DNA of 64,000 bases from Pseudotamlana agarivorans (GTDB taxonomy: Bacteria; Bacteroidota; Bacteroidia; Flavobacteriales; Flavobacteriaceae), in assembly GCF_018860245.1 (NCBI RefSeq), contig NZ_JAHKPD010000012.1, positions 186,001 to 250,000 of the forward strand, read 5' to 3'. Of the stretch, positions 15,887 through 26,012 are shown piece after piece. Each line of letters starts with the position of its first letter. Positions within the stretch are counted from its first letter, which is position 1. The position numbers and the translations under genes are program-made. Below the pieces are notes generated by a model. That model was given only the letters and a program-made list of their open reading frames with translations. It ran no database searches and was not told where the DNA came from.

Positions 15887-18800
15887 ATGTCATCAAACAA
15901 GAAATACTGGAAAAGTGTTGAAGAGCTAAACGAAAATAGCTCTATTGTTGAGACGCTTAAACAAAACGAGTTTGTAGCAGAGATTCCTACTGATGAGTTT
16001 TTAGGAGATAAAGATGCGTTAGAGGCTAGTTCTACAACACGTCGTGATTTCTTAAAATATGTTGGTTTCAGTACAGCGGCTGCTTCTTTAGCGGCTTGTG
16101 AGGGTCCTGTTAAAAAGGCGATTCCTTATGTTGTTCAGCCAACAGAAATTATTCCAGGAGTTGCCAACTACTATGCAACTACAATTGCAGATGGTTTTGA
16201 TTTTGCTAGTGTTTTGGTTAAAACGCGTGAAGGTCGTCCAATAAAAATTGAGAACAATACTTTGGCTGCTACCAACGGTAGTGCTAATGCCAGAGTGAAT
16301 GCATCAGTTTTAGGTTTGTATGACAGCTTAAGAGTTCAAGGGCCTAAAAAAGAAGGTGCTTCAATGTCTTGGGACGATTTTAATGCCGAAACTACAAAAG
16401 GTTTAAACAATGTAAAAGCGTCTGGTAAATCTATTGTGTTATTAACACAGAGTTATGCAAGTCCTTCTACAAGAAAATTAGTTTCAGAATTTACTGAAGT
16501 TTACGGTAATGTAAACCATGTGGTTTATGATGCTGTTTCTGAATTTGCTGCTGTTCAAGCTTTTCAAAAGAAATATAACAAACGCGGATTAGCAGATTAT
16601 GATTTTTCTGAAGCCATGACTGTTGTTTCTGTTGGTGCAGATTTCTTAGGAGATTGGCAAGGTGGCGGTTTTGATGCTGGATATGCTAAAAACAGAGTGC
16701 CTGATCATGGTAAAATGTCTCGTCACATTCAGTTTGAGTCGAATATGTCTCTTTCTGGTGCCAACGCCGATAAACGTGTTCCGGTTTCACCGAATCAACA
16801 AAAATTAGTTTTAGCTAAATTATATAGTTTAGTTACTGGAAACAATGTTTCAGTAAAAGGTTTACCTGCAAACGTTGAAGCTGCTGTGAAAGCCGCTGCG
16901 ATTCAGCTTAAAAAAGCAGGAAGCAAAGGTGTTGTTGTTACAGGAATTCAAGATGTAAATGCGCAAACTGTTGTTTTAGAGCTTAACGAGTATTTAGCGA
17001 GTAAAGCCTTTAACACTAATGTGCTTATAAAAACAAAAGAAGGTAACGATAATGATGTTGCACAATTAGTTGCTGATATGAAAGCAGGTAAAGTAGGTGC
17101 AATTATCATGAGTGGTGTTAATCCTTTATATACTTTAGCTAATGCAGCAGATTTTGCTGAGGGCTTAAAGAAAACACAATTATCTATTGCGTTCTCAATG
17201 AAGGAAGATGAAACGTCTTCTCATACGCAATATTTAGCCGCTGCCCCTCACTATTTGGAGTCTTGGGGAGATGTTGAAATTAAAACGGGTCACTATAGTT
17301 TAACGCAACCAACTATTCGTCCGTTATTTGATACAAAACAATTTCAAGAGGCCTTATTAGCATGGACTGGTAATACTGAATCTTATAGTGATTATATCAA
17401 ATCTACTTGGAATGCTGGCATTTTAGGTGGAGGGTCTTACAGCAAAGCTTTACACGATGGTTTCTTTGTTAATTCAACTGTAGAAGTAGAAGAAGCTGTA
17501 GAATTAGATGAAGACACAAGTGGAACGTCACTGTCTGGTGCAGCGCAAGCTTTAGCATCTTCAGCTAAATCAAAAGGCCTAGAATTAAGTTTATATACTA
17601 AAACTGGAATGGGTGATGGTCAACAAGCTAACAACCCATGGTTACAAGAATTTCCAGATCCAATCTCAAGAGTATCTTGGGATAACTATTTAACCGTTTC
17701 AAAAGCAGATGCTGCTGAACTTGGTTTATCAAACAGACACGTTGCCACTGGTGCCTTAAATGGTAGTTATGCTAACGTAACTGTAAACGGAGTTACTGTT
17801 AAAGCACCGGTATTAATTCAACCAGGTCAGGCTAAAGGTTCTGTAGGTTTATCATTTGGTTATGGTAGAACGGCTGGTTTAAAAGAAGAAATGCAAACAG
17901 GTGTAAATGCATTCGCATTATATCACAATTTTAATACGACTCAAAATGTAACTATAGAGCCGGCTTCAGGAGAGCATGAATTTGCTTGTGTTCAGCTTCA
18001 TAATACATTAATGGGACGTGGAGATATCATTAAAGAAACGACTTTAGAGGTATTCAACACAAAAGATAAAGCACACTGGAATGCGGTTCCTGTAGTATCT
18101 TTAAATCATGAAGAAACGCCGGTAACATCTCCAGATGTTGATTTATGGGATGAATTTGATCGTACTGTTGGACATCACTTCAACTTATCTATCGATTTAA
18201 ATGCATGTACAGGATGTGGATCTTGTGTGATCGCTTGTCATGCTGAAAATAACGTGCCAGTTGTTGGTAAGGAAGAAGTAAGAAGAAGTAGAGATATGCA
18301 CTGGTTGCGTATTGATAGATATTATTCTTCTGATGATACATTCGAAGAGGATAACGCTAAAAAAGAAGATTTTTCTGGTTTATTTGGAGAAAAAGGATCT
18401 TTAGGTGGTTTCGGTGAGATGGAACACCCTGCTGATAACCCTCAGGTCGCTTTCCAAGCTGTAATGTGTCAGCACTGTAACCATGCACCTTGTGAAACTG
18501 TATGTCCTGTGGCAGCAACTTCTCACGGTCGTCAAGGTCAGAACCATATGGCGTATAACCGTTGTGTAGGTACAAGGTATTGTGCAAACAACTGTCCGTA
18601 CAAAGTACGTCGTTTCAACTGGTTCTTATACAATGGAAATGATGAGTTCGATTATCATATGAATGATGATTTAGGACGTATGGTATTAAACCCAGACGTA
18701 GTTGTACGTTCTCGTGGTGTTATGGAGAAATGTTCTATGTGTATTCAAATGACACAGAAAACGATTCTTGATGCTAAACGTGACGGACGTGTAATTAAAG

Positions 18801-18991
18801 ATGGTGAATTTCAAACAGCATGTTCTGCAGCTTGTAGCAGTGGCGCGATGGTATTTGGAGACATCAATGATAAAGAAAGTAAAGTTGCAAAAACTTTAGA
18901 AGATAACCGTATGTATCACTTGTTAGAGCATGTAGGAACAAAACCTAATGTGCAGTATCAAACTAAAGTGAGAAATACAACAGAAGCATAA
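15887..18991 (+). CDS. actB: Alternative Complex III subunit ActB, iron-sulfur/molybdopterin-type protein
   Basis: The product is 1034 residues. A twin-arginine signal (RRDFLKYVG at 52-60) sits behind an unusually long 50-residue leader and ends at a lipobox-like SLAAC (C71). A molybdopterin-oxidoreductase-like domain without an evident cofactor site fills about 75-740. The C-terminal ferredoxin part has clusters CTGCGSCVIAC, CQHCNHAPCETVC, CVGTRYCANNC and CSMC...CSAAC, consistent with three 4Fe-4S and one 3Fe-4S as known for this family. It relays electrons from ActC to ActA. Spacing to actC is 28 bases. Confidence 0.94.
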   Translation: MSSNKKYWKSVEELNENSSIVETLKQNEFVAEIPTDEFLGDKDALEASSTTRRDFLKYVGFSTAAASLAACEGPVKKAIPYVVQPTEIIPGVANYYATTIADGFDFASVLVKTREGRPIKIENNTLAATNGSANARVNASVLGLYDSLRVQGPKKEGASMSWDDFNAETTKGLNNVKASGKSIVLLTQSYASPSTRKLVSEFTEVYGNVNHVVYDAVSEFAAVQAFQKKYNKRGLADYDFSEAMTVVSVGADFLGDWQGGGFDAGYAKNRVPDHGKMSRHIQFESNMSLSGANADKRVPVSPNQQKLVLAKLYSLVTGNNVSVKGLPANVEAAVKAAAIQLKKAGSKGVVVTGIQDVNAQTVVLELNEYLASKAFNTNVLIKTKEGNDNDVAQLVADMKAGKVGAIIMSGVNPLYTLANAADFAEGLKKTQLSIAFSMKEDETSSHTQYLAAAPHYLESWGDVEIKTGHYSLTQPTIRPLFDTKQFQEALLAWTGNTESYSDYIKSTWNAGILGGGSYSKALHDGFFVNSTVEVEEAVELDEDTSGTSLSGAAQALASSAKSKGLELSLYTKTGMGDGQQANNPWLQEFPDPISRVSWDNYLTVSKADAAELGLSNRHVATGALNGSYANVTVNGVTVKAPVLIQPGQAKGSVGLSFGYGRTAGLKEEMQTGVNAFALYHNFNTTQNVTIEPASGEHEFACVQLHNTLMGRGDIIKETTLEVFNTKDKAHWNAVPVVSLNHEETPVTSPDVDLWDEFDRTVGHHFNLSIDLNACTGCGSCVIACHAENNVPVVGKEEVRRSRDMHWLRIDRYYSSDDTFEEDNAKKEDFSGLFGEKGSLGGFGEMEHPADNPQVAFQAVMCQHCNHAPCETVCPVAATSHGRQGQNHMAYNRCVGTRYCANNCPYKVRRFNWFLYNGNDEFDYHMNDDLGRMVLNPDVVVRSRGVMEKCSMCIQMTQKTILDAKRDGRVIKDGEFQTACSAACSSGAMVFGDINDKESKVAKTLEDNRMYHLLEHVGTKPNVQYQTKVRNTTEA

Positions 18992-19019
18992 ATCTAATTA
19001 AAGAATCAATTATATAATT

Positions 19020-20471
19020 ATGGCGTCTCATTACGAAGCACCTATTAGAAGACCTTTAGTTACAGGAGATAAGTCCTACCACGACGTGACTGTGGATGTG
19101 GCGAGGCCTGTAGAAGGAAAAGCAAATAAGCAATGGTGGATAGTATTTAGTATTTCACTTGTAGCTTTCCTTTGGGGAATTGGATGTATTATTTATACCA
19201 TTACTACAGGTATTGGTGTCTGGGGTCTTAACAAGACTGTTGGATGGGCCTGGGATATTACCAACTTTGTTTGGTGGGTAGGTATTGGTCACGCAGGAAC
19301 TCTGATTTCTGCTGTACTCCTCTTATTTCGTCAGAAATGGAGAATGGCAATTAACCGTTCCGCGGAAGCGATGACCATCTTCTCGGTTGTTCAAGCAGGT
19401 TTATTTCCAGTAATTCACATGGGTCGTCCATGGTTAGGATATTGGGTATTACCAATTCCAAATCAATTTGGATCGCTATGGGTAAACTTTAACTCACCGT
19501 TACTTTGGGATGTATTCGCAATTTCTACGTACTTATCGGTATCATTAGTTTTCTGGTGGACTGGTTTATTACCCGATTTTGCCATGCTAAGAGATAGGGC
19601 TATCAAACCTTTCCAAAAGAAGATTTATGCTTTATTAAGTTTTGGTTGGTCTGGACGTGCTAAAGATTGGCAACGTTTTGAAGAAGTGTCTTTGGTTCTT
19701 GCTGGTTTAGCAACACCTTTAGTACTTTCTGTACATACCATTGTATCTTTCGATTTCGCAACATCGGTGATACCAGGATGGCATACTACGATTTTCCCAC
19801 CTTACTTTGTTGCAGGTGCGGTATTCTCAGGATTTGCCATGGTAAATACGCTTCTTATTATCATGAGAAAAGTATGTAACCTTGAAGATTATATTACAGT
19901 ACAACACATCGAGTTAATGAACATTGTAATCATGATTACAGGTTCTATAGTTGGTGTAGCTTATATTACCGAGTTATTCGTTGCATGGTATTCTGGAGTA
20001 GAATACGAACAATACGCGTTCTTAAACAGAGCAACAGGTCCTTATGCTTGGGCATACTGGATGATGATGTCTTGTAACGTATTCTCACCACAGTTTATGT
20101 GGTTCAAGAAATTAAGAACAAGTATTATGTTCTCTTTCTTTATCTCAATTGTGGTAAACGTAGGCATGTGGTTTGAGCGTTTCGTAATTATTGTAACATC
20201 GTTACACCGTGATTACTTACCGTCTTCATGGACGATGTTCTCTCCAACGTTTGTTGATATTGGAATTTTCATTGGAACGATAGGATTCTTCTTTGTACTT
20301 TTCTTATTATATTCTAGAACATTCCCAGTAATTGCACAAGCGGAAGTTAAGACGATCTTAAAATCTTCAGGTGATAAGTACAAGAAATTAAGAGAAAGTG
20401 GACAAAGTTTATCTGGAACTGGTGCAGATCCAAGAACTTCAGGACCAATTAATCAAGAACCAAAAAACTAA
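19020..20471 (+). CDS. actC: Alternative Complex III subunit ActC, NrfD-like quinol-binding membrane protein
   Basis: The product is 483 residues with about ten membrane segments from residue 40 to 440. Recognisable NrfD/PsrC sequence includes WWVGIGHAGTLISA, with a conserved His in the second helix, and WHTTIFPPYFVAGAVFSGFAMV. A soluble Ser/Gly/Pro-rich tail follows. ActC is the membrane subunit thought to oxidise menaquinol and pass electrons to the Fe-S clusters of ActB. It lies 9 bases before actD. Confidence 0.94.
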   Translation: MASHYEAPIRRPLVTGDKSYHDVTVDVARPVEGKANKQWWIVFSISLVAFLWGIGCIIYTITTGIGVWGLNKTVGWAWDITNFVWWVGIGHAGTLISAVLLLFRQKWRMAINRSAEAMTIFSVVQAGLFPVIHMGRPWLGYWVLPIPNQFGSLWVNFNSPLLWDVFAISTYLSVSLVFWWTGLLPDFAMLRDRAIKPFQKKIYALLSFGWSGRAKDWQRFEEVSLVLAGLATPLVLSVHTIVSFDFATSVIPGWHTTIFPPYFVAGAVFSGFAMVNTLLIIMRKVCNLEDYITVQHIELMNIVIMITGSIVGVAYITELFVAWYSGVEYEQYAFLNRATGPYAWAYWMMMSCNVFSPQFMWFKKLRTSIMFSFFISIVVNVGMWFERFVIIVTSLHRDYLPSSWTMFSPTFVDIGIFIGTIGFFFVLFLLYSRTFPVIAQAEVKTILKSSGDKYKKLRESGQSLSGTGADPRTSGPINQEPKN

Positions 20472-20480
20472 AAGTAGCAT

Positions 20481-21011
20481 ATGGAAGCTTCAAAAGTAAT
20501 TCACGCTATTTATACGGATGATGATGTTTTAATGTCTGCTGTTAAGAAAGTAAAAGCAGAGAGATATCATATAGAAGAAATTTATACACCATTTCCTGTG
20601 CATGGGCTAGACCACGCTATGGGACTTGCGCCAACTCGTATTGCTATTGCAGCATTTATATACGGTTTAATTGGTTTGACTGTGGCAACTTTAATGATGA
20701 ATTTCATTATGATTGAAGATTGGCCTCAAGATATTGGTGGTAAACCTAGCTTTAGCTATTTAGAAAACATGCCAGCGTTTGTTCCAATTATGTTTGAGCT
20801 TACGGTATTTTTCTCGGCCCACTTAATGGTAATTACATTTTACTTACGTAGTAGAATGTGGCCTTTTAAAGAAGCTGAAAATCCAGACCCAAGAACTACA
20901 GATGATCATTTCTTAATGGAAATCGCTGTAAATGGAAACCAAGAAGCCATAGAAACGTTGCTTGCTGGAACTGGTGCAGTAGAAATTAATTTAGTTGATA
21001 AAGCCCATTAA
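20481..21011 (+). CDS. actD: Alternative Complex III subunit ActD (DUF3341)
   Basis: The product is 176 residues. An N-terminal soluble part (1-50, AIYTDDDVLMSAVKKVKAE and YTPFPVHGLDHAMG) precedes two membrane helices (about 53-77 and 97-123). The sequence GLDHAMGLAPTRI is typical of DUF3341. ActD is a structural subunit of the complex with no cofactor of its own. It is 8 bases before actE. Confidence 0.92.
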   Translation: MEASKVIHAIYTDDDVLMSAVKKVKAERYHIEEIYTPFPVHGLDHAMGLAPTRIAIAAFIYGLIGLTVATLMMNFIMIEDWPQDIGGKPSFSYLENMPAFVPIMFELTVFFSAHLMVITFYLRSRMWPFKEAENPDPRTTDDHFLMEIAVNGNQEAIETLLAGTGAVEINLVDKAH

Positions 21012-21019
21012 TAAGACAT

Positions 21020-21571
21020 ATGAAAAGCTTAATTAAAATATTAGTAATAGCAGTTGTTTTTGTAGCCGTATCTTGTAATAAAAGTACAGCGCCTAACTAT
21101 CAATTCATGCCGAATATGTATGAGTCTGCTGGATATGAAACTTATGGTGAAGCGGCATTTAAAGATGGCGTTGAAGCACAATTACCTGCTGAAGGATCTA
21201 TAGCAAGAGGGTTTATTCCTTTTGATATTGAAAACACGACTGAAGGTTACGAACTTGCAAAAGCATCGTTAGCGAATCCTTTAGATTCAACTCAAGTGGA
21301 TTTAAATAGAGGTAAAGAATTATACGACATCTACTGTGGGATTTGTCACGGAGGAAAAGGAAACGGACAAGGTAACTTAGTAAAACGTGAAAAGATATTA
21401 GGTATTCCTAGTTATGATGATGCGGGTAGAGCAATTACTGCCGGAAGTATTTATCACACGATTTATTACGGAAAGAACGCGATGGGATCTTATGCAAATC
21501 AATTGCAAGAAGAAGAACGTTGGCAAGTGGTTTCGTATGTGTTACAATTAAAGGCAGATTTAGAAAAGTAA
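21020..21571 (+). CDS. actE: Alternative Complex III subunit ActE, mono-haem cytochrome c lipoprotein
   Basis: The product is 183 residues. A lipoprotein signal ends in AVSC (C19), so it should be lipid-anchored outside the inner membrane. One cytochrome c domain (about 90-183) carries CGICHGG and a likely Met ligand in the NAMGSY segment. ActE is a peripheral electron carrier of Alternative Complex III. It is 22 bases before actF. Confidence 0.93.
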   Translation: MKSLIKILVIAVVFVAVSCNKSTAPNYQFMPNMYESAGYETYGEAAFKDGVEAQLPAEGSIARGFIPFDIENTTEGYELAKASLANPLDSTQVDLNRGKELYDIYCGICHGGKGNGQGNLVKREKILGIPSYDDAGRAITAGSIYHTIYYGKNAMGSYANQLQEEERWQVVSYVLQLKADLEK

Positions 21572-21593
21572 GATTGATAAGATTATTATAGAT

Positions 21594-22955
21594 ATGTATA
21601 CATTTTCAAATAAATTAAAGACATTTTCTTTCATACTAATGATTTTAGGAGCATTAGGGGTTGGATATGGTTTTATGACATCTCATAAATCTTTTGAGGA
21701 AGTTGAGCACTTACTTGCAGAAGAATCACATCACGGTGGTGGACACGGTGAAGCAGACGCACACCACGTAACACCAAGTCAGGATGCTCATGCAGCTGAA
21801 GGGCATGGTGAAGAAGCACATACTAGCGTTGATGCACATTCAAAACATGTTACGCATGTACAACATCAAATAGCAAATCGACCTTGGTCTGCATTATATG
21901 TTGCGGCATTCTTTTTTATGATGATTGCTTTGGGTGTATTGGCTTTTTATGCGATACAAATTGCTTCTCAAGCAGGATGGTCTCCAGTATTATTTAGAGT
22001 AATGGAAGCGATAACAGCTTACCTATTACCTGGTGCTTTAATTGTTTTAATTATTGCAGTAGCTTCTGGAACGATTGGACATTACAACATCTTCATCTGG
22101 ATGGATCCAGACGTGGTTGCTCATGATAAATTAATCCAAGGGAAAGCAGGGTGGTTAAACATTGGTGGTTTTGCCATTAGAGGTTTAATCTTTATTGCTG
22201 GTTGGGTGGCTTACCGTCACTTTGCGCGTAAATTTTCAATTGCTCAAGATAACGCTGAACCTGGTGATATTAGTAACTTTAAAAAAGCATTCCGTATTAC
22301 AGCTGGTTTCTTAGTATTCTTTATCTATACAGAATCTATGATGTCTTGGGATTGGATTATGAGTGTAGATCCGCACTGGTTCTCTACATTGTTTGGATGG
22401 TATGTTTTTGCATCTATGTTTGTAAGCGGTATTACTGTCATTGCATTAATGTCTATCTATTTAAAATCTAAAGGGTATTTAGCTTTTGTTAATGAAAACC
22501 ATTTACATGATGTTGCTAAATTTATGTTTGGTATTAGTATTTTTTGGACCTACTTATGGTTCTCTCAATTCATGTTAATTTGGTATTCTAATATTCCTGA
22601 AGAGGTAACTTACTTCATCACTAGAATTAACGATTATAAATTACCTTTCTTCGGAATGGTAGTTATGAACTTCTTGTTCCCAGTGCTAATGTTAATGAAC
22701 GCTAACTACAAACGCATGAACTGGTTTGTTGTTATGGCTGGAATCGTGATTCTTTTAGGTCATTATGTTGATATCTTCAATATGATTATGCCAGCAACAG
22801 TTGGAGACAGATGGTTTATAGGAATTCCTGAAATTGGCGCTGTCTTACTATTTGGAGGATTATTCATATTTGTAGTATTTTTGTCTTTATCTAAGGCTTC
22901 ATTACTAGCAAAAGGATACCCACTTATGAAAGAAAGTGAAGATTTCCATTATTAA
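21594..22955 (+). CDS. actF: Alternative Complex III subunit ActF, with a His-rich loop
   Basis: The product is 453 residues, a second NrfD-like membrane protein with about ten helices. Between the first helix (about 9-28) and the second (about 100-125) lies a loop of some 60 residues holding 14 histidines, as in SHHGGGHGEADAHH and AAEGHGEEAH. Core sequence such as FFIYTESMMSWDWIMSVDPHW is typical of the family. ActF is a membrane subunit thought to lack a quinone site. The His-rich loop resembles one at the start of CoxA two genes on, suggesting metal (Cu or Zn) binding, which is inference. Confidence 0.93.
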   Translation: MYTFSNKLKTFSFILMILGALGVGYGFMTSHKSFEEVEHLLAEESHHGGGHGEADAHHVTPSQDAHAAEGHGEEAHTSVDAHSKHVTHVQHQIANRPWSALYVAAFFFMMIALGVLAFYAIQIASQAGWSPVLFRVMEAITAYLLPGALIVLIIAVASGTIGHYNIFIWMDPDVVAHDKLIQGKAGWLNIGGFAIRGLIFIAGWVAYRHFARKFSIAQDNAEPGDISNFKKAFRITAGFLVFFIYTESMMSWDWIMSVDPHWFSTLFGWYVFASMFVSGITVIALMSIYLKSKGYLAFVNENHLHDVAKFMFGISIFWTYLWFSQFMLIWYSNIPEEVTYFITRINDYKLPFFGMVVMNFLFPVLMLMNANYKRMNWFVVMAGIVILLGHYVDIFNMIMPATVGDRWFIGIPEIGAVLLFGGLFIFVVFLSLSKASLLAKGYPLMKESEDFHY

Positions 22956-22987
22956 TAAGATTTAAATAAAGAAGAAAGACGAACCAC

Positions 22988-24055
22988 ATGACTACTTTAT
23001 TAACAATTATAGTTTTAGTATTTATTTTAATTGCCATTTGGCAAATGGTTAAGATTTTTGATTTAGCGCAAGCTAAAACAGAAAATTCACAAGTTGCCAA
23101 TGATAAAGATAATACCTTAAATGGTTATTTAATGATGGGCTTTTTAGCTTTCATTTATATAATAACTATCGTTTGTGTTGTTAAATGGGGTGATTTACCG
23201 CTTTTATCAAACGCGGCATCAGAACACGGAGGAACCATTGATAATTTAATGATAATTTCATTAGTTTTAATTTTCTTCGTACAAACCATAACTCAATTTT
23301 TGTTACACTACTTTGCCTTTAAATACAAAGGTGAAAAAGGAAAACAAGCGTTTTTCTTCGCTGATAACAACAAACTTGAAATGGTTTGGACTATTATTCC
23401 TGTAATTGTTTTAGCAGGTTTAATTATCTACGGATTAAATACTTGGATTAGTATTACTAGTATTGATGAAAGTGAAGATCCATTGGTTGTTGAATTATAT
23501 GCACAACAGTTTAACTGGAAGGCAAGATATTCGGGAGCCGATAACACGTTAGGTAAAGCTAATGTGCGTTTAATTGATATCGATCGTGCCAATATTTTAG
23601 GTTTAGATGAAGCTGACCCTAATGCTCAAGATGATATCATTACTACCGAGTTGCACTTACCAGTAGGTCAGCCTGTTTTATTCAAAATGCGATCTCAAGA
23701 TGTTCTACACTCTGCTTATATGCCTCACTTTAGAGCACAAATGAACTGTGTTCCTGGAATGATTACTCAGTTTGGATTTACACCTACTAAGACAACGGCT
23801 GAAATGCGTCAAACTCCAGATATTCAAGAGAAAGTTACGCGTATTAATAAGATAAGAGTTGAAAATAGTAAACCTCTTGTAGCCAAAGGAGAAGAGCCAT
23901 TAGAACGTTATGAATTTGACTACCTTTTAATTTGTAATAAAATTTGTGGTAAATCACACTACAATATGCAAATGAAAATTGTTGTTGAAACTCAGGAAGA
24001 ATACGACGCATGGATTGCAGAGCAAAAAGAATTCAAGAATTCTTTAATTAACTAA
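22988..24055 (+). CDS. coxB: Cytochrome c oxidase subunit II
   Basis: The product is 355 residues. There are hydrophobic segments near 3-20, 46-66, 82-108 and 131-150, more than the usual two, so the N-terminus is extended. The periplasmic cupredoxin domain carries the CuA ligands: a His in VLHSAYMPHF and the motif CNKICGKSHYNM near the C-terminus (Cys-x3-Cys-x3-His-x2-Met). Subunit II accepts electrons from cytochrome c or directly from Alternative Complex III. It is 32 bases after actF and 31 before coxA, all on one probable transcript. Confidence 0.95.
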   Translation: MTTLLTIIVLVFILIAIWQMVKIFDLAQAKTENSQVANDKDNTLNGYLMMGFLAFIYIITIVCVVKWGDLPLLSNAASEHGGTIDNLMIISLVLIFFVQTITQFLLHYFAFKYKGEKGKQAFFFADNNKLEMVWTIIPVIVLAGLIIYGLNTWISITSIDESEDPLVVELYAQQFNWKARYSGADNTLGKANVRLIDIDRANILGLDEADPNAQDDIITTELHLPVGQPVLFKMRSQDVLHSAYMPHFRAQMNCVPGMITQFGFTPTKTTAEMRQTPDIQEKVTRINKIRVENSKPLVAKGEEPLERYEFDYLLICNKICGKSHYNMQMKIVVETQEEYDAWIAEQKEFKNSLIN

Positions 24056-24086
24056 TTAAACAAGAAACCAAACCGAATATAAGATT

Positions 24087-25880
24087 ATGTCAGCACACGC
24101 AGATACTCACGCTCACGACGACGACCACGGACATCATCATAAAGAGACTTTTGTTACTAAATATATATTTAGTATGGATCATAAAATGATTGCCAAACAG
24201 TACCTAGTTACGGGTACTATTATGGGAGTTATTGGTGTTTTAATGTCTATGATGTTTCGTATGCAAATTGCATGGCCAGAAGAGCCTAATGTATTGTTTG
24301 AAGCATTATTAGGTAAATGGGCACCAGATGGTGTTATGGACGCAGATATTTATTTAGCTCTAGTTACAATTCATGGTACCATAATGGTATTCTTTGTACT
24401 TACTGCTGGATTAAGTGGTACATTTAGTAACCTTTTAATTCCGTTGCAAATTGGTGCACGTGATATGGCGTCTGGTTTCTTAAACATGGTTTCTTATTGG
24501 TTATTCTTTTTATCAAGTGTAATCATGATTATCTCTTTATTTGTTGAAGCAGGACCAGCAGCAGCAGGATGGACAATTTATCCGCCGTTAAGTGCTTTAC
24601 CTATGGCACAAGGAGGTTCAGGTATGGGTATGACGCTTTGGTTAGTATCGATGGCTATCTTTATTGCTTCATCATTACTAGGATCGCTTAATTACGTGGT
24701 TACAGTTTTAAACCTACGTACAAAAGGGATGTCTATGACGAGATTACCTTTAACAATTTGGGCATTTTTTGTAACAGCTATTATTGGTGTTATTTCTTTC
24801 CCAGTATTATTGTCGGCAGCCTTATTATTAATCATGGATAGAAGTTTTGGAACATCATTCTTCTTATCAGATATTTTTATTCAAGGTGAGGTTTTACATT
24901 ATCAAGGCGGATCTCCTGTATTATTCGAGCACTTATTTTGGTTCTTAGGACATCCGGAGGTATATATTGTAATTTTACCTGCGATGGGACTTGTTTCTGA
25001 AATTATGGCATCCAACTCTCGTAAACCTATCTTTGGTTATAGAGCGATGATTGTTTCTATATTAGCGATTGCATTCCTTTCAACTATTGTATGGGGGCAC
25101 CACATGTTTATTTCTGGAATGAATCCGTTTTTAGGTTCTGTCTTTACTTTTACAACATTGTTGATTGCGATTCCGTCAGCGGTTAAAGCCTTTAACTGGA
25201 TTACAACCTTATGGAAGGGTAATTTACAAATGAACCCTGCGATGTTGTTCTCAATAGGTTTTGTTTCAACATTCATTACAGGTGGTCTTACAGGGATTAT
25301 TCTTGGAGATTCTGCTTTAGATATTAATGTACACGATACCTATTTTGTTGTAGCTCACTTCCACTTAGTAATGGGTATATCTGCACTTTACGGAATGTTT
25401 GCAGGTATTTACCACTGGTTCCCTAAGATGTACGGACGCATGTTGAATAAAAATTTAGGTTATATTCACTTCTGGTTAACGGCAGTTTGTGCTTACGGCG
25501 TATTTTTCCCAATGCACTTTATTGGAATGGCTGGATTACCTCGTAGATATTATACAAACAGTAACTTCCCATTATTTGATGATTTAGCTAATGTAAATGT
25601 TATCATTACAGTATTTGCTTTAATTGGAGGTGTTGTTCAATTGGTATATTTATACAACTTCTTTAGTAGTATTTTCTTCGGAAAGAAAGCAACGCAAAAT
25701 CCATGGAAAGCAACTACATTAGAATGGACAACTCCTGTAGAGCATATTCACGGAAACTGGCCAGGTGCAATTCCTCACGTTTACCGTTGGGCTTACGATT
25801 ATAGTAAACCAGGTTACGATGTAGATTTCGTTCCTCAAAATGTACCTTTTAAAGAAGGTGAAGTAGAGTTACATCACTAA
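24087..25880 (+). CDS. coxA: Cytochrome c oxidase subunit I
   Basis: The product is 597 residues with about 12 core membrane helices. GHPEVY contains a CuB His, the D-channel Glu and the cross-linked Tyr. WGHHMF supplies the two other CuB His, and VVAHFHLVMG holds the haem a3 and haem a His ligands. These features indicate an A-type proton-pumping oxidase. The first 18 residues hold seven His, as in HADTHAH and HGHHH. Subunits III and IV and the assembly genes lie 18 kb away (44.8-49 kb). A hairpin terminator follows the stop codon. Confidence 0.97.
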   Translation: MSAHADTHAHDDDHGHHHKETFVTKYIFSMDHKMIAKQYLVTGTIMGVIGVLMSMMFRMQIAWPEEPNVLFEALLGKWAPDGVMDADIYLALVTIHGTIMVFFVLTAGLSGTFSNLLIPLQIGARDMASGFLNMVSYWLFFLSSVIMIISLFVEAGPAAAGWTIYPPLSALPMAQGGSGMGMTLWLVSMAIFIASSLLGSLNYVVTVLNLRTKGMSMTRLPLTIWAFFVTAIIGVISFPVLLSAALLLIMDRSFGTSFFLSDIFIQGEVLHYQGGSPVLFEHLFWFLGHPEVYIVILPAMGLVSEIMASNSRKPIFGYRAMIVSILAIAFLSTIVWGHHMFISGMNPFLGSVFTFTTLLIAIPSAVKAFNWITTLWKGNLQMNPAMLFSIGFVSTFITGGLTGIILGDSALDINVHDTYFVVAHFHLVMGISALYGMFAGIYHWFPKMYGRMLNKNLGYIHFWLTAVCAYGVFFPMHFIGMAGLPRRYYTNSNFPLFDDLANVNVIITVFALIGGVVQLVYLYNFFSSIFFGKKATQNPWKATTLEWTTPVEHIHGNWPGAIPHVYRWAYDYSKPGYDVDFVPQNVPFKEGEVELHH

Positions 25881-25925
25881 TTGATAATTACGGATTTTTT
25901 AAAATAGAAATTCATAACGATATAC

Positions 25926-25957
25926 AAAGCCTTTCCAATTTGGAGAGGCTTTTTGTT
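25926..25957 (+). terminator. Intrinsic terminator after coxA
   Basis: AAAGCCTTTCC and GGAGAGGCTTTTT pair over 11 bases with one wobble and a five-base loop, followed by a T run. It closes the act-cox operon. Confidence 0.8.
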
Positions 25958-26004
25958 TACACCAGTTATTTTAATTGGTAAATGCTATTATAATTGATAA
26001 ATCG

Positions 26005-26012
26005 TATTTTTG
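26005..26012 (+). promoter_or_regulatory. Possible -7 element upstream of ruvB
   Basis: TATTTTTG fits TAnnTTTG and is followed by TG. No TTG at correct spacing is seen. The ruvB ATG is about 100 bases downstream. Confidence 0.35.

Noticed and set aside
14519-25880. The act-cox cluster as a possible new electron-transfer system
   Set aside because: Gene order and motifs match the described Alternative Complex III operon; only details such as the fused haem domain are unusual.
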